Source: Phycisphaerae bacterium
GTDB taxonomy: Bacteria; Planctomycetota; Phycisphaerae; UBA1845
Length of the DNA stretch: 5,245 nt
NCBI GenBank assembly: GCA_028277545.1
Contig: JANQGB010001305.1
Span: forward strand, 1-5,245
Direction: 5' to 3'
Numbering within the stretch: position 1 is the stretch's first letter; each line of letters starts with the position of its first letter. This document shows, piece by piece, positions 1-5,245 of the stretch. Made by a program: the position numbers and the translations under genes. The notes beneath the pieces were generated by a model. The model did no database searches. It had not been told where the DNA came from and worked only from the letters and a program-made list of their open reading frames with translations.

Positions 1-2
1 AT

Positions 3-479
3 GCAAGCGGCGATACCACGGGCGCGCTGGCGCAATACGAGGCTATGATCGACGTCCGTCGATCGCTAGCCCATGACGACCCCTCGTCGACATTGACAAG
101 ACGCGAGTTTGCCGTCGCGCTCGACAATGCCGGGGCCATGCTGCGCAAACTCGGCCGACTGGACGAAGCACTGGAACACCACCTGGAAGCCAAGGAGACC
201 TTTGAGCAACTCGCGGAAACGGATCCCGAGAACGTCCGCAACCAGCGCAGCATCGCCGTCGCAGCGTTCTTCTTGGGCCAGCTCTACCGCGATCTGGCAG
301 AACAGGAACAGAACGACTTGGACCTCCGACATGGTTATCGCCGGGACGCCGTACAACAGTTCCGGCAGTCAAAGCAGATCATGGAGACCTTGCGCGACAC
401 CGGCTATATCCTTCCCAAAGAGGCTCACGTCATCGAGATGCTGGAAGCCGAGATCGCCTCCTGCGAAGGACCGCAGTAA
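3..479 (+). CDS. C-terminal part of a TPR-repeat protein (possibly a Ser/Thr kinase/TPR fusion), 5' end outside window
   Basis: The frame is already open at the left edge, and 158 residues precede the TAA stop. An ATG at 45 lies inside a helix that continues upstream (SGDTTGALAQYEAM) and has no ribosome site, so I treat the gene as truncated by the window. Visible residues form TPR helix pairs. The tail of one unit (GDTTGALAQYEA) is followed by a clear unit at about 37-75 with GRLDEALEHHLEA and ending in DPENV. A third, looser unit covers about 80-131, and a closing helix covers about 139-155. The ending, with LRDTGYILP and then a Glu-rich helix IEMLEAEIASCEG, resembles the C-termini of planctomycetal proteins that carry a Ser/Thr kinase domain before TPRs. 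No kinase motif is inside the window, so the kinase is inference. TPRs are protein-interaction scaffolds. It need not be co-transcribed with the next gene, which begins 555 bases later. Confidence 0.85.
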   Translation, partial: ASGDTTGALAQYEAMIDVRRSLAHDDPSSTLTRREFAVALDNAGAMLRKLGRLDEALEHHLEAKETFEQLAETDPENVRNQRSIAVAAFFLGQLYRDLAEQEQNDLDLRHGYRRDAVQQFRQSKQIMETLRDTGYILPKEAHVIEMLEAEIASCEGPQ

Positions 480-679
480 CCCAGAAGGTCCGCCCCGCTT
501 CGAAGCGCGCCACCTGTCTTCACAACTCAGACCCAGTCTCAAAGGCTGGCGAGCGTCATCAAGAACGTCCCGCCCGCCGGCGCTGCCTCCCACGCAATGC
601 AGGTCAGCACGGTACGGCCAGACACGCGGTCGGGCCGATCACCTGATCGCTCGTCAGCGTAGCTCAACGCGCTCCGCGG

Positions 680-727
680 GCCGGCATGGCGGCGTCGCGA
701 CGAGCACTGCTCCGTGTGCATGCCGGC
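680..727. repeat. 9-bp perfect inverted repeat with 30-base spacer
   Basis: GCCGGCATG at 680-688 is the exact reverse complement of CATGCCGGC at 719-727. The spacer itself contains a perfect 10-bp palindrome, CGTCGCGACG, at 693-702. GGCGTC at 691-696 can alternatively pair with GACGCC at 736-741. It could fold as RNA or act as a protein-binding site, but GC-rich DNA yields such repeats by chance. No T-run follows, so it is not a classical terminator. Confidence 0.35.
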
Positions 728-739
728 GAGTCGCTGACG

Positions 740-831
740 CCACGATTCTGCTGCTCATGCAACTTGACTCCGCACCACGACATTTCGTGGAATTAGCCTC
801 GATATATCGTGGATTCCGCGGCATGTCGTGA
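740..831. promoter_or_regulatory. Cluster of CCACGA/TCGTGG hexamers around an AT-rich patch; candidate operator or promoter
   Basis: CCACGA occurs at 740-745 and 775-780. Its reverse complement TCGTGG occurs at 785-790 and 807-812, with an imperfect TCGTGA at 826-831. The 775-780 and 785-790 copies form a hairpin or dyad with a 4-base centre. The two TCGTGG copies start 22 bases apart, about two helical turns, and share the longer match TCGTGGA-TT. A perfect palindrome CGATATATCG lies at 800-809, and CACGACAT at 776-783 pairs with ATGTCGTG at 823-830. A sigma-70-like TTGACT lies at 764-769, with a poor -10 candidate TGGAAT at 788-793 (18-base spacing). The arrangement resembles a regulator-binding region, but the regulator is unknown and the promoter match is weak. 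Confidence 0.4.
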
Positions 832-835
832 CCAC

Positions 836-872
836 CGGGCGGTCATTGGTGGCGCCGATCATGACCGTCCCG
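836..872. repeat. Stem-loop with 7-bp stem extended past a bulge
   Basis: CGGTCAT at 840-846 pairs with ATGACCG at 861-867 across a 14-base loop. After a one-base bulge at 868, CGGG at 836-839 pairs with CCCG at 869-872. The loop contains the palindrome GGCGCC (851-856). No T-tract follows, so terminator activity is not supported. It may be a structured part of the 5' leader if transcription starts in the hexamer cluster just upstream. Confidence 0.35.
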
Positions 873-1022
873 CCGCCCTCTTCAGCGTTCCAGGCCCCTT
901 AAACGCCGATTCCTCCGCTCTCGCGATCCCGCCAGCCGACCCGGCACGGGGCATGATAAATGGGAAGGCAACGGGCACGGGAAACCGGGGCGTGAACAGC
1001 ACGGGAAGCGCCTTGTGAGGAT

Positions 1023-1034
1023 AGGAGCACTCCC
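1023..1034 (+). promoter_or_regulatory. Ribosome binding site that points to an ATT start
   Basis: AGGAG at 1023-1027 is followed by seven bases and then ATT at 1035-1037. This is the only strong Shine-Dalgarno sequence suitably placed for the FG-GAP reading frame. The first ATG (1089) has only GGAG two bases before it, which is too close to work well. Confidence 0.6.
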
Positions 1035-1910
1035 ATTAACAGTCTGGGTATTTCAACCAAGATCCTCCTTTCGCTGACGCTCGGAGCGATGGCGATCAGC
1101 GGCACGACCGCACTTGTCGACCCCGAGCTGACAGATCCGCCGGATGGGGCAGCCGTCGGTGATTGGGACGGCGACGGGGAACTTGATCTGGCGGTGAGTA
1201 ACAGGCATCGAGACACGGTCTCGATCTATTTCCATGCCGGAGGTCAGATCTCGGGAGCACCGATCACCATCCAGACCGGAACGGGCTCAGGTCCCAGTTT
1301 CGTCGCTGCCAGCGACCTCGACAGAGACGGGGACCTTGATTTGGCTGTCGCCCTGCAGGGAACCGGCAGGTTGCTCCTGCTGCTGAACCACGGCGACGGC
1401 ACTTTCGCAGCGTCCGGCAGCTTCAGTGTGGGGCAATTCCCTAGTGCCATAGCCGTCAGGGATTTCGACGGCGACCGGGACGTCGATCTGGCGGTTAGCA
1501 GTCTCGACGACGGCGGCGTATCGCTTCTGATGAACAACGGCGACGGGGACTTCGCCTTGTCGACCGGTACTATGGTTGGTGAGCAGCCTGCCACGGCCAG
1601 CGAGGCCACCGCCGTCGCAGTCGGCGGCGTGCCGGTCGATTCTGTTGTGACGATGTCAGGCACCGGGCCGATCCGGCGATCTCTTGCCACCACGGCTCCT
1701 GCCGATGTGATCGCAGCACCGACCATAGAGCCGAGTGCGAGCTTGATCGCACTTGGCGACCTGGCTCGCAGTCAGTCTATCCCATTCGCGTTAGATCGGA
1801 GCACGAAACCACTTTCCCGGAAAGCAGTTAGAGCGTTCCCTGGCGGGTGGTACGTAGCGTGCCCAAGCCAGCCGGGCGCCATGCCGACCCCTGCGCGACG
1901 GGCTCGATAG
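1035..1910 (+). CDS. Secreted FG-GAP/VCBS-repeat protein, probable ATT start
   Basis: Read from ATT at 1035, the protein has 291 residues. Its N-terminus is a good Sec signal peptide: Lys9, a hydrophobic core at about 10-23 (ILLSLTLGAMAISG), and a small-residue end around TTA (24-26). Starting at ATG 1089 would remove the lysine and half the core. No ATG, GTG or TTG exists in frame between the upstream stop at 993-995 and 1089. Three FG-GAP calcium-loop repeats follow at about 50-residue spacing, with acidic loops at D43-D51 (DWDGDGELD), D94-D102 (DLDRDGDLD) and D143-D151 (DFDGDRDVD), each followed by a beta-strand such as LAV. NHGDGTF (118-124) and NNGDGDF (167-173) are typical inter-loop turns. 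Residues 190-262 look like two more repeats without their aspartates. Such repeats build integrin-like beta-propellers that bind Ca2+ and face the outside. Five blades is short for a seven-bladed propeller. The last 30 residues have atypical codons and no recognisable fold. Function unknown; envelope or surface location inferred. The flippase gene starts 17 bases after the stop. Confidence 0.75.
   Translation: MNSLGISTKILLSLTLGAMAISGTTALVDPELTDPPDGAAVGDWDGDGELDLAVSNRHRDTVSIYFHAGGQISGAPITIQTGTGSGPSFVAASDLDRDGDLDLAVALQGTGRLLLLLNHGDGTFAASGSFSVGQFPSAIAVRDFDGDRDVDLAVSSLDDGGVSLLMNNGDGDFALSTGTMVGEQPATASEATAVAVGGVPVDSVVTMSGTGPIRRSLATTAPADVIAAPTIEPSASLIALGDLARSQSIPFALDRSTKPLSRKAVRAFPGGWYVACPSQPGAMPTPARRAR
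1149..1595 (+). repeat. Three intact tandem FG-GAP repeat units
   Basis: The acidic loops are encoded from 1161, 1314 and 1461, giving a period of about 150 bases. Units 1 and 3 remain similar at DNA level: over the 42 bases from 1161 and from 1461 I count 32 identities, including an identical GATCTGGCGGT. Unit 2 is conserved mainly at protein level. This indicates old internal duplication. Confidence 0.75.
1599..1820 (+). repeat. Two degenerate FG-GAP-like units lacking calcium ligands
   Basis: Residues 190-217 (ATAVAVGG, then VPVDSVVTMSGTG) match the strand-loop-strand pattern of an FG-GAP unit but lack the central acidic loop. Residues 236-262 align without gaps to the first unit: IALGDLARSQSIPFAL lies against AAVGDWDGDGELDLAV, keeping GD and the hydrophobic positions while losing the other loop aspartates. 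Their position continues the roughly 50-residue period. The homology is my alignment by eye. Confidence 0.45.
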
Positions 1911-1914
1911 AGAA

Positions 1915-1927
1915 GGGAGGATGCCGC
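1915..1927 (+). promoter_or_regulatory. Strong ribosome binding site deciding a GTG start
   Basis: AAGGGAGG ends at 1920, seven bases before GTG at 1928. The ATG at 1921 directly abuts this site, lies in another frame and gives only a short meaningless peptide, so GTG is the start used by the flippase-like gene. Confidence 0.75.
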
Positions 1928-3094
1928 GTGATCAATCGGCGGAACAAGCTGCTGCTGGACGCGTTGCGTATGGCCGTCTGTGGCGTCGCACTCTGGGTCG
2001 TGGTCCGCGGCGTCAGCCTGGACGACCGCATGGTGCTCAGCGAGGGGCGCCAGGTGGTGGCTGGCACGATCGAGGTGCAGGATGCCGGGATAGCAGTTAC
2101 CTCACGGATTGACGGTACGCGCGTCTTCCTGCCGTCTGAGGTCGCCGTTGACGAGAACGGCGCGCTTGAAATCCGGTACGGCCTCAAGACAACGTGGGGC
2201 AGCAGTAGGACGACGCTTCTGCTGGCTGCCGTGCTGGCCTTTTCGATAGTCCCTCTGCTTCAAGCGCTGCGAATCCGCATTCTGCTTCGAGTCCAGGCCA
2301 TAGCTGTCCGCTACTGGGATGCACTCAAGGTTTCGTTTGCCGGCAACTTTCTGAACTTTGCGACACCGCTCGGCTCGACGGCCGGCGACGTCTTCAAGGC
2401 CTATTACCTGTCGCTGTACACCAGCCGCAGAACCGAGGCCGCGACGCTGGTCTTCCTGGATCGAGCAGTGGGGCTGGGCACCCTGCTACTGGTCGTGTCG
2501 TTGATCACGGTCTTGAGCCCGACTGGCGGTCGTCTCGATGTGCTCCGTCCTTACATGATCGTGGTGATGGCCCTCAGCGCTCTGGGTGCCTGGGTGTATT
2601 TCTCGCGCTGGCCCTTCCTGCTGCGTCCCTGGCGCCGGGTCCTTCGGCGACTGCCCGGCGCCGATCATCTGCGGCGAATCGATGACACGGCCGTGCGCAT
2701 GATTCGCTGCCGAGGCATCTTTGCCAAGGCTGTGCTGATCACTCTGGTTCTGCAGGTTTTTGCGGCCTTGTCGTTCTTCGTGATTGCCATGGCCCTGGGC
2801 ATGAATGCCACCCTCGGTAACGCGATCACCTATTACGCTTCGTTCTCTGCCGGTGAGGTCATCAAGGCCCTGCCCGGTCCACCGCAGGGCCTGGGCACGA
2901 TGGAGCTGGCGTATAGCTTCATGCTGTCTCCGTTTGGCGGGCCGTCCCAGATCCTCTGCGCCGCGTTCGGTATTCGCCTGGTGATGTTGTTGTGCTCCTT
3001 GCCCGGTCTCCTGGTGACGCTCCGCGGTTCGTACCGGCCCGCGAGGGCGACTCCTGCGAAACCACTAAGCGTGGGTGTCCTCCGACCTGAGTAG
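1928..3094 (+). CDS. Flippase-like integral membrane protein, lysylphosphatidylglycerol synthase transmembrane family (UPF0104/PF03706)
   Basis: This is a 388-residue polytopic inner-membrane protein. Translation starts at GTG, not at the in-frame ATG 81 bases upstream (1847), because the purine-rich site at 1913-1920 fits GTG and the upstream codons overlap the previous gene. Hydrophobic segments lie at about 12-30, 96-113, 179-196, 208-226, 266-290 and 341-365, with weaker ones between. Family signatures are NFATPLGSTAGD (143-154), DRAVGLG (178-184) and the late motif PGPPQGLGTMELAY (316-329), matching the usual Pro-Gly-Gly-Leu-Gly-x-x-Glu region. Residues 31-95 form an unusual soluble, beta-rich insert between the first two helices. 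The family includes the membrane half of MprF and many proteins thought to move lipids or lipid-linked sugars. There is no soluble MprF-like aminoacyltransferase domain, so it does not synthesise lysyl-PG by itself. The exact substrate is unknown. The GT-C-like gene follows after 7 bases, suggesting translational coupling and a shared lipid or glycan pathway. Confidence 0.88.
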   Translation: MINRRNKLLLDALRMAVCGVALWVVVRGVSLDDRMVLSEGRQVVAGTIEVQDAGIAVTSRIDGTRVFLPSEVAVDENGALEIRYGLKTTWGSSRTTLLLAAVLAFSIVPLLQALRIRILLRVQAIAVRYWDALKVSFAGNFLNFATPLGSTAGDVFKAYYLSLYTSRRTEAATLVFLDRAVGLGTLLLVVSLITVLSPTGGRLDVLRPYMIVVMALSALGAWVYFSRWPFLLRPWRRVLRRLPGADHLRRIDDTAVRMIRCRGIFAKAVLITLVLQVFAALSFFVIAMALGMNATLGNAITYYASFSAGEVIKALPGPPQGLGTMELAYSFMLSPFGGPSQILCAAFGIRLVMLLCSLPGLLVTLRGSYRPARATPAKPLSVGVLRPE

Positions 3095-3101
3095 GTGTGC
3101 T

Positions 3102-5245
3102 ATGTCTATGAATCAGACATTGTCGCTCACAACCGATCGAGCGGACACCGCGGGGCGAGGAATCGCCCGCCTCTGCGACCAGCACCATGAGCGGGGCTGG
3201 GTGGTGCTCGAACTCCTGGCCGTGTTCGCCATCGGCGCCGCGGTCATGAGTTTCATCTACCTCGATCCGCGGGGGAGTTCGTCAGACCAGATCGGCGTTC
3301 CCGGGTTCGATGCCTTCTATCACGTGAAGATGGCGGTCATGCTTCCGGAAGTGGGCTTGGTGGACCAGTTCCCCTGGCTCCGGCACGTGTACTTCTCGCA
3401 GTTGGATGACGGGTTTGTCAGCCATCACTACGGCTTTCACGTGTTGCTGGTGCCCTTTGTCAATCTCGGTCACTGGCTTACGGGCGACTACCTGACCGGC
3501 GGGCGCTGGGCAATCATCACCTTTTTCGGGCTGACGCTGATGTTGCTGAACGCCGTGCTGCTCAGCGAACAGGTCCGCTGGCGCTGGCTCTGGCTGCTCG
3601 TATTCCTGATGCTCCCCCCGGAGTTCTTCGGCCGTCATGCCTATGTACGGGCCATCAGTCCCTCTCTCATGTTCATGCTGCTCATCGTTCTGAGCAGTCT
3701 CCGTGGCCGGCACGTGCTGGCCGGTCTGTCGGTCGCCGCCTACACGCATCTGTATCTGGGGGCCATCGTGTTTGCCCCCCTGATCGTCGGGCTCATCACG
3801 GCTAGCCACGTTGTCGGTCCCCGCGGGGTCAGGCGTCTTCCCTGGCGGCTGATCATGTGGACGACTCTGGGATGGCTGGTCGGCCTGCGTACGTATCCCT
3901 ACTTTGACGGCGCCCTGGAGTTCCTCCGGATGCAGATCCTCGGCACGGGCCTGAGCCCGGACATTGCCGTTGGCGCGGAGTGGAATTCCTATGGCAACGT
4001 GTGGCACTTCGCAGTCAAGATGTGTGGCCCGCTGCTGGCGGTCTGGGCCGTGGCACTGACCCTGCGTCTGCGCCTGGGTAGGCGACTCAACGCCCGAGAG
4101 CTGTCACTGGTGCTGCTCAACTTCGCCTTCCTTCTGCTGACCCTGAAGGCCAAGCGCTTCATCGAGTACTGGCCCCCGTTCTGTCTGCTCAGTGCCGCCT
4201 GCCTCGCTGCCCCGGTACTGAACCCGCTGGCGGCCTGGTTCGATCCACTGGGGCCACGGGCCGGCGATCTTCGACGGGCGTGGATTCGTTCCGCGACGGC
4301 TGTCATCGCCTGCGTCGCGCTGCTGGCAGGCGTGTTGTACATGCGTCCGGACGGCATAGAAGGTTTCCTGTACGAGTGGCCGATCTGGCTGTTGTTGGCG
4401 ACAGCCCTGGTCATCGGCCCGCTCTGGCGGATCTGGCAGGTTCCCGGTGCGGCAAGTGCACGTGCGGTCCTCGCCGGCGTACGATTGGCAGCAGCTCCTT
4501 TGCTGGCCGGTGTCTTTGCCGGTTCCGTGCTGGTGGTCGGCTGGCGCTTCTTTGACCTGTCTTCCGACCGCGCCTCGGTGCTCTCCCCAGGTGTCTGGGG
4601 TTGGCTGGCCCTGCTGGTAGTTTGCACGAGCGTGGCCTGGGCGACGCACAAATACCCGCGAGCTTGTCAGGCCCCCGGCGGCCTGGTACGGCTGCTGAAC
4701 AGTACCACGGTCATAGCCGCGGGTGTGGCCGTGGCTGCTGCAACTGTCCTGCTCTGTGCAGATCGCCTGGTGGCCGCGCAACGCAACGTGTACTGCGGAT
4801 ATAACCTGCCGGCCATCCGCGAGGCGATGGCGTACCTGCAGGAGGTATCCGACCCGGGTGACGTGGTCTTCACCGACGACTGGGACGTGTTCCCCGTCTA
4901 CTTCTATCACAACTCGGCCAACAACTACATCGTCGGCCTCGACCCCAAGTTCACCCACTGGCGCGATCCCGAACTCTGGGAGCGGTTCGTGCGGATCACT
5001 CGGGGACAGTCCGGGCGGGAGGTCAACGTACGCGCCACCGAAGCCGACGGGAGCGAAACGACTCGGCGGATTCGCGTCGAATTGGAGGACATCCGGGATC
5101 ACTTCGGCGCCCGCTACGTAATCACGGACCGCGACCACAAACTCCTCGCCAGGCAACTCGCCAAGGCCGACCGCCTTGCGAAGCTGATTTATCCCAAGAC
5201 GTCCTACGAGGAGTGCAAGAACGCTCCGTACTTGATCTTCCAGGT
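3102..5245 (+). CDS. Large GT-C-like polytopic membrane protein (putative glycosyltransferase), 3' end outside window
   Basis: An uninterrupted frame gives 714 residues with no stop before the window edge. ATG 3102 is four bases after AGGTG (3093-3097, overlapping the previous stop); ATG 3108 gives better spacing (10 bases), so the start may be two codons later. A cytoplasmic tail (1-32) precedes the first helix (about 34-54). A first extracytoplasmic loop follows with GFDAFYHVKMA (68-78), FPWL (90-93), and HHYGFHVLLVPF (108-119). Asp70 sits where GT-C enzymes carry their catalytic acid. About a dozen further hydrophobic segments run to about residue 556, with KRFIEYWPPF at 351-360. Residues 557-714 form a soluble domain with PGDVVFTDDWDVFPVYFY (585-602), GLDPKF (612-617) and a late FGARYVITD (668-676). 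I recognise this set of motifs from uncharacterised bacterial membrane proteins, but can give no tested substrate. GT-C enzymes transfer sugars from polyprenyl-phosphate donors at the outer membrane face, and that reaction is inferred here. It probably shares a transcript with the flippase-like gene. Confidence 0.82.
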   Translation, partial: MSMNQTLSLTTDRADTAGRGIARLCDQHHERGWVVLELLAVFAIGAAVMSFIYLDPRGSSSDQIGVPGFDAFYHVKMAVMLPEVGLVDQFPWLRHVYFSQLDDGFVSHHYGFHVLLVPFVNLGHWLTGDYLTGGRWAIITFFGLTLMLLNAVLLSEQVRWRWLWLLVFLMLPPEFFGRHAYVRAISPSLMFMLLIVLSSLRGRHVLAGLSVAAYTHLYLGAIVFAPLIVGLITASHVVGPRGVRRLPWRLIMWTTLGWLVGLRTYPYFDGALEFLRMQILGTGLSPDIAVGAEWNSYGNVWHFAVKMCGPLLAVWAVALTLRLRLGRRLNARELSLVLLNFAFLLLTLKAKRFIEYWPPFCLLSAACLAAPVLNPLAAWFDPLGPRAGDLRRAWIRSATAVIACVALLAGVLYMRPDGIEGFLYEWPIWLLLATALVIGPLWRIWQVPGAASARAVLAGVRLAAAPLLAGVFAGSVLVVGWRFFDLSSDRASVLSPGVWGWLALLVVCTSVAWATHKYPRACQAPGGLVRLLNSTTVIAAGVAVAAATVLLCADRLVAAQRNVYCGYNLPAIREAMAYLQEVSDPGDVVFTDDWDVFPVYFYHNSANNYIVGLDPKFTHWRDPELWERFVRITRGQSGREVNVRATEADGSETTRRIRVELEDIRDHFGARYVITDRDHKLLARQLAKADRLAKLIYPKTSYEECKNAPYLIFQ

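Larger units (their letters stand above)
480..1034. other. Long intergenic region with no supported gene; probable control region for the downstream genes
   Basis: No reading frame here gives a believable protein. The long frames on both strands translate to Arg/Ser/Pro-rich low-complexity sequence, lack ribosome sites and look like GC-rich chance frames. I saw no tRNA or rRNA signature. The region does hold palindromic CGCTTCGAAGCG at 496-507, a CGATCA-cc-TGATCG inverted repeat at 636-649, a 9-bp inverted repeat at 680-727, a hexamer cluster at 740-831, a bulged stem-loop at 836-872, and a G-rich leader at 944-1007. None of the stems is followed by a T-tract, so I cannot name a factor-independent terminator for the upstream gene. 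The likely role is promoter and 5' leader for the FG-GAP, flippase and GT-C genes. Confidence 0.6.

Noticed and set aside
496..507. CGCTTCGAAGCG palindrome as a terminator for the TPR gene
   Set aside because: The stem would be only about four base pairs and no T-tract follows.
636..649. CGATCA-cc-TGATCG as an operator
   Set aside because: It is a single short inverted repeat in GC-rich DNA with no nearby promoter match; chance is a sufficient explanation.
109..831. Long + strand frame overlapping the TPR gene and running into the gap
   Set aside because: It is out of frame with the clear TPR protein, and its translation is Arg/Ser/Pro-rich without motifs or a ribosome site. It looks like a GC-rich chance frame.
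1244..1726. 160-codon minus-strand frame
   Set aside because: It is antisense to the FG-GAP repeats; its repeated Ser/Pro/Arg pattern merely mirrors the repeated Asp/Gly codons on the other strand.
1035..1910. FG-GAP gene as a frameshifted pseudogene
   Set aside because: I read the other two forward frames from about 1560; both hit stops soon and neither restores FG-GAP repeats, so there is no sign of a frameshift. Decay by substitution remains possible.
1847..1927. Upstream ATG extension of the flippase-like protein
   Set aside because: It adds 27 residues that are hydrophilic, overlap the previous gene and lack a ribosome site.
1921..2112. ATG-started short + strand frame at the flippase start
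   Set aside because: The ATG touches the ribosome site with no spacing, and the peptide is Gly/Arg-rich without features. GTG at 1928 has ideal spacing.
3282..5156. Long minus-strand frames opposite the GT-C-like gene
   Set aside because: Their translations are Gln/Pro/Arg/Thr-rich low complexity, while the + strand gives a coherent polytopic membrane protein with a continuous frame throughout.

Overview
The window reads as GC-rich chromosomal DNA from a bacterium that is most likely a member of the Planctomycetota or a close relative. This is an inference from gene content. The first gene ends in TPR units of the type found at the C-terminus of planctomycetal Ser/Thr kinase/TPR proteins. 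The second is a short secreted protein with FG-GAP/VCBS calcium-loop repeats. The third is a flippase-like membrane protein with a large loop after its first helix. No RNA gene, insertion sequence, CRISPR array or integrase was seen. Every gene I can support lies on the + strand.

Layout. Positions 3-479 hold the 3' end of a TPR protein whose start lies upstream of the window. Positions 480-1034 are about 555 bases without a convincing gene. They contain inverted repeats, a cluster of CCACGA/TCGTGG hexamers around the most AT-rich patch (740-831), and a G-rich leader. Positions 1035-1910 encode a secreted FG-GAP protein. Its only well-placed start is a rare ATT codon, and its last two repeats have lost the calcium-ligand aspartates. 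Positions 1928-3094 encode a flippase-like protein of the lysylphosphatidylglycerol synthase transmembrane family (UPF0104/PF03706) that starts at GTG. From 3102 to beyond the window end lies a very large polytopic membrane protein of GT-C glycosyltransferase-like architecture; 714 codons are visible.

The last three genes are tightly spaced (17 and 7 bases between them) and are probably one transcription unit, read from somewhere in the 480-1034 gap. A secreted beta-propeller-like protein, a putative lipid or lipid-linked-sugar flippase-type protein and a putative GT-C enzyme with a C-terminal extracytoplasmic domain suggest a cell-envelope role, perhaps glycan or lipid modification. That joint role is inferred from gene order and family knowledge and is not shown by the sequence. 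The window holds no clearly novel defence or mobile system. The most unusual observations are the ATT start, the decayed FG-GAP repeats, the hexamer cluster, and the flippase/GT-C pairing.
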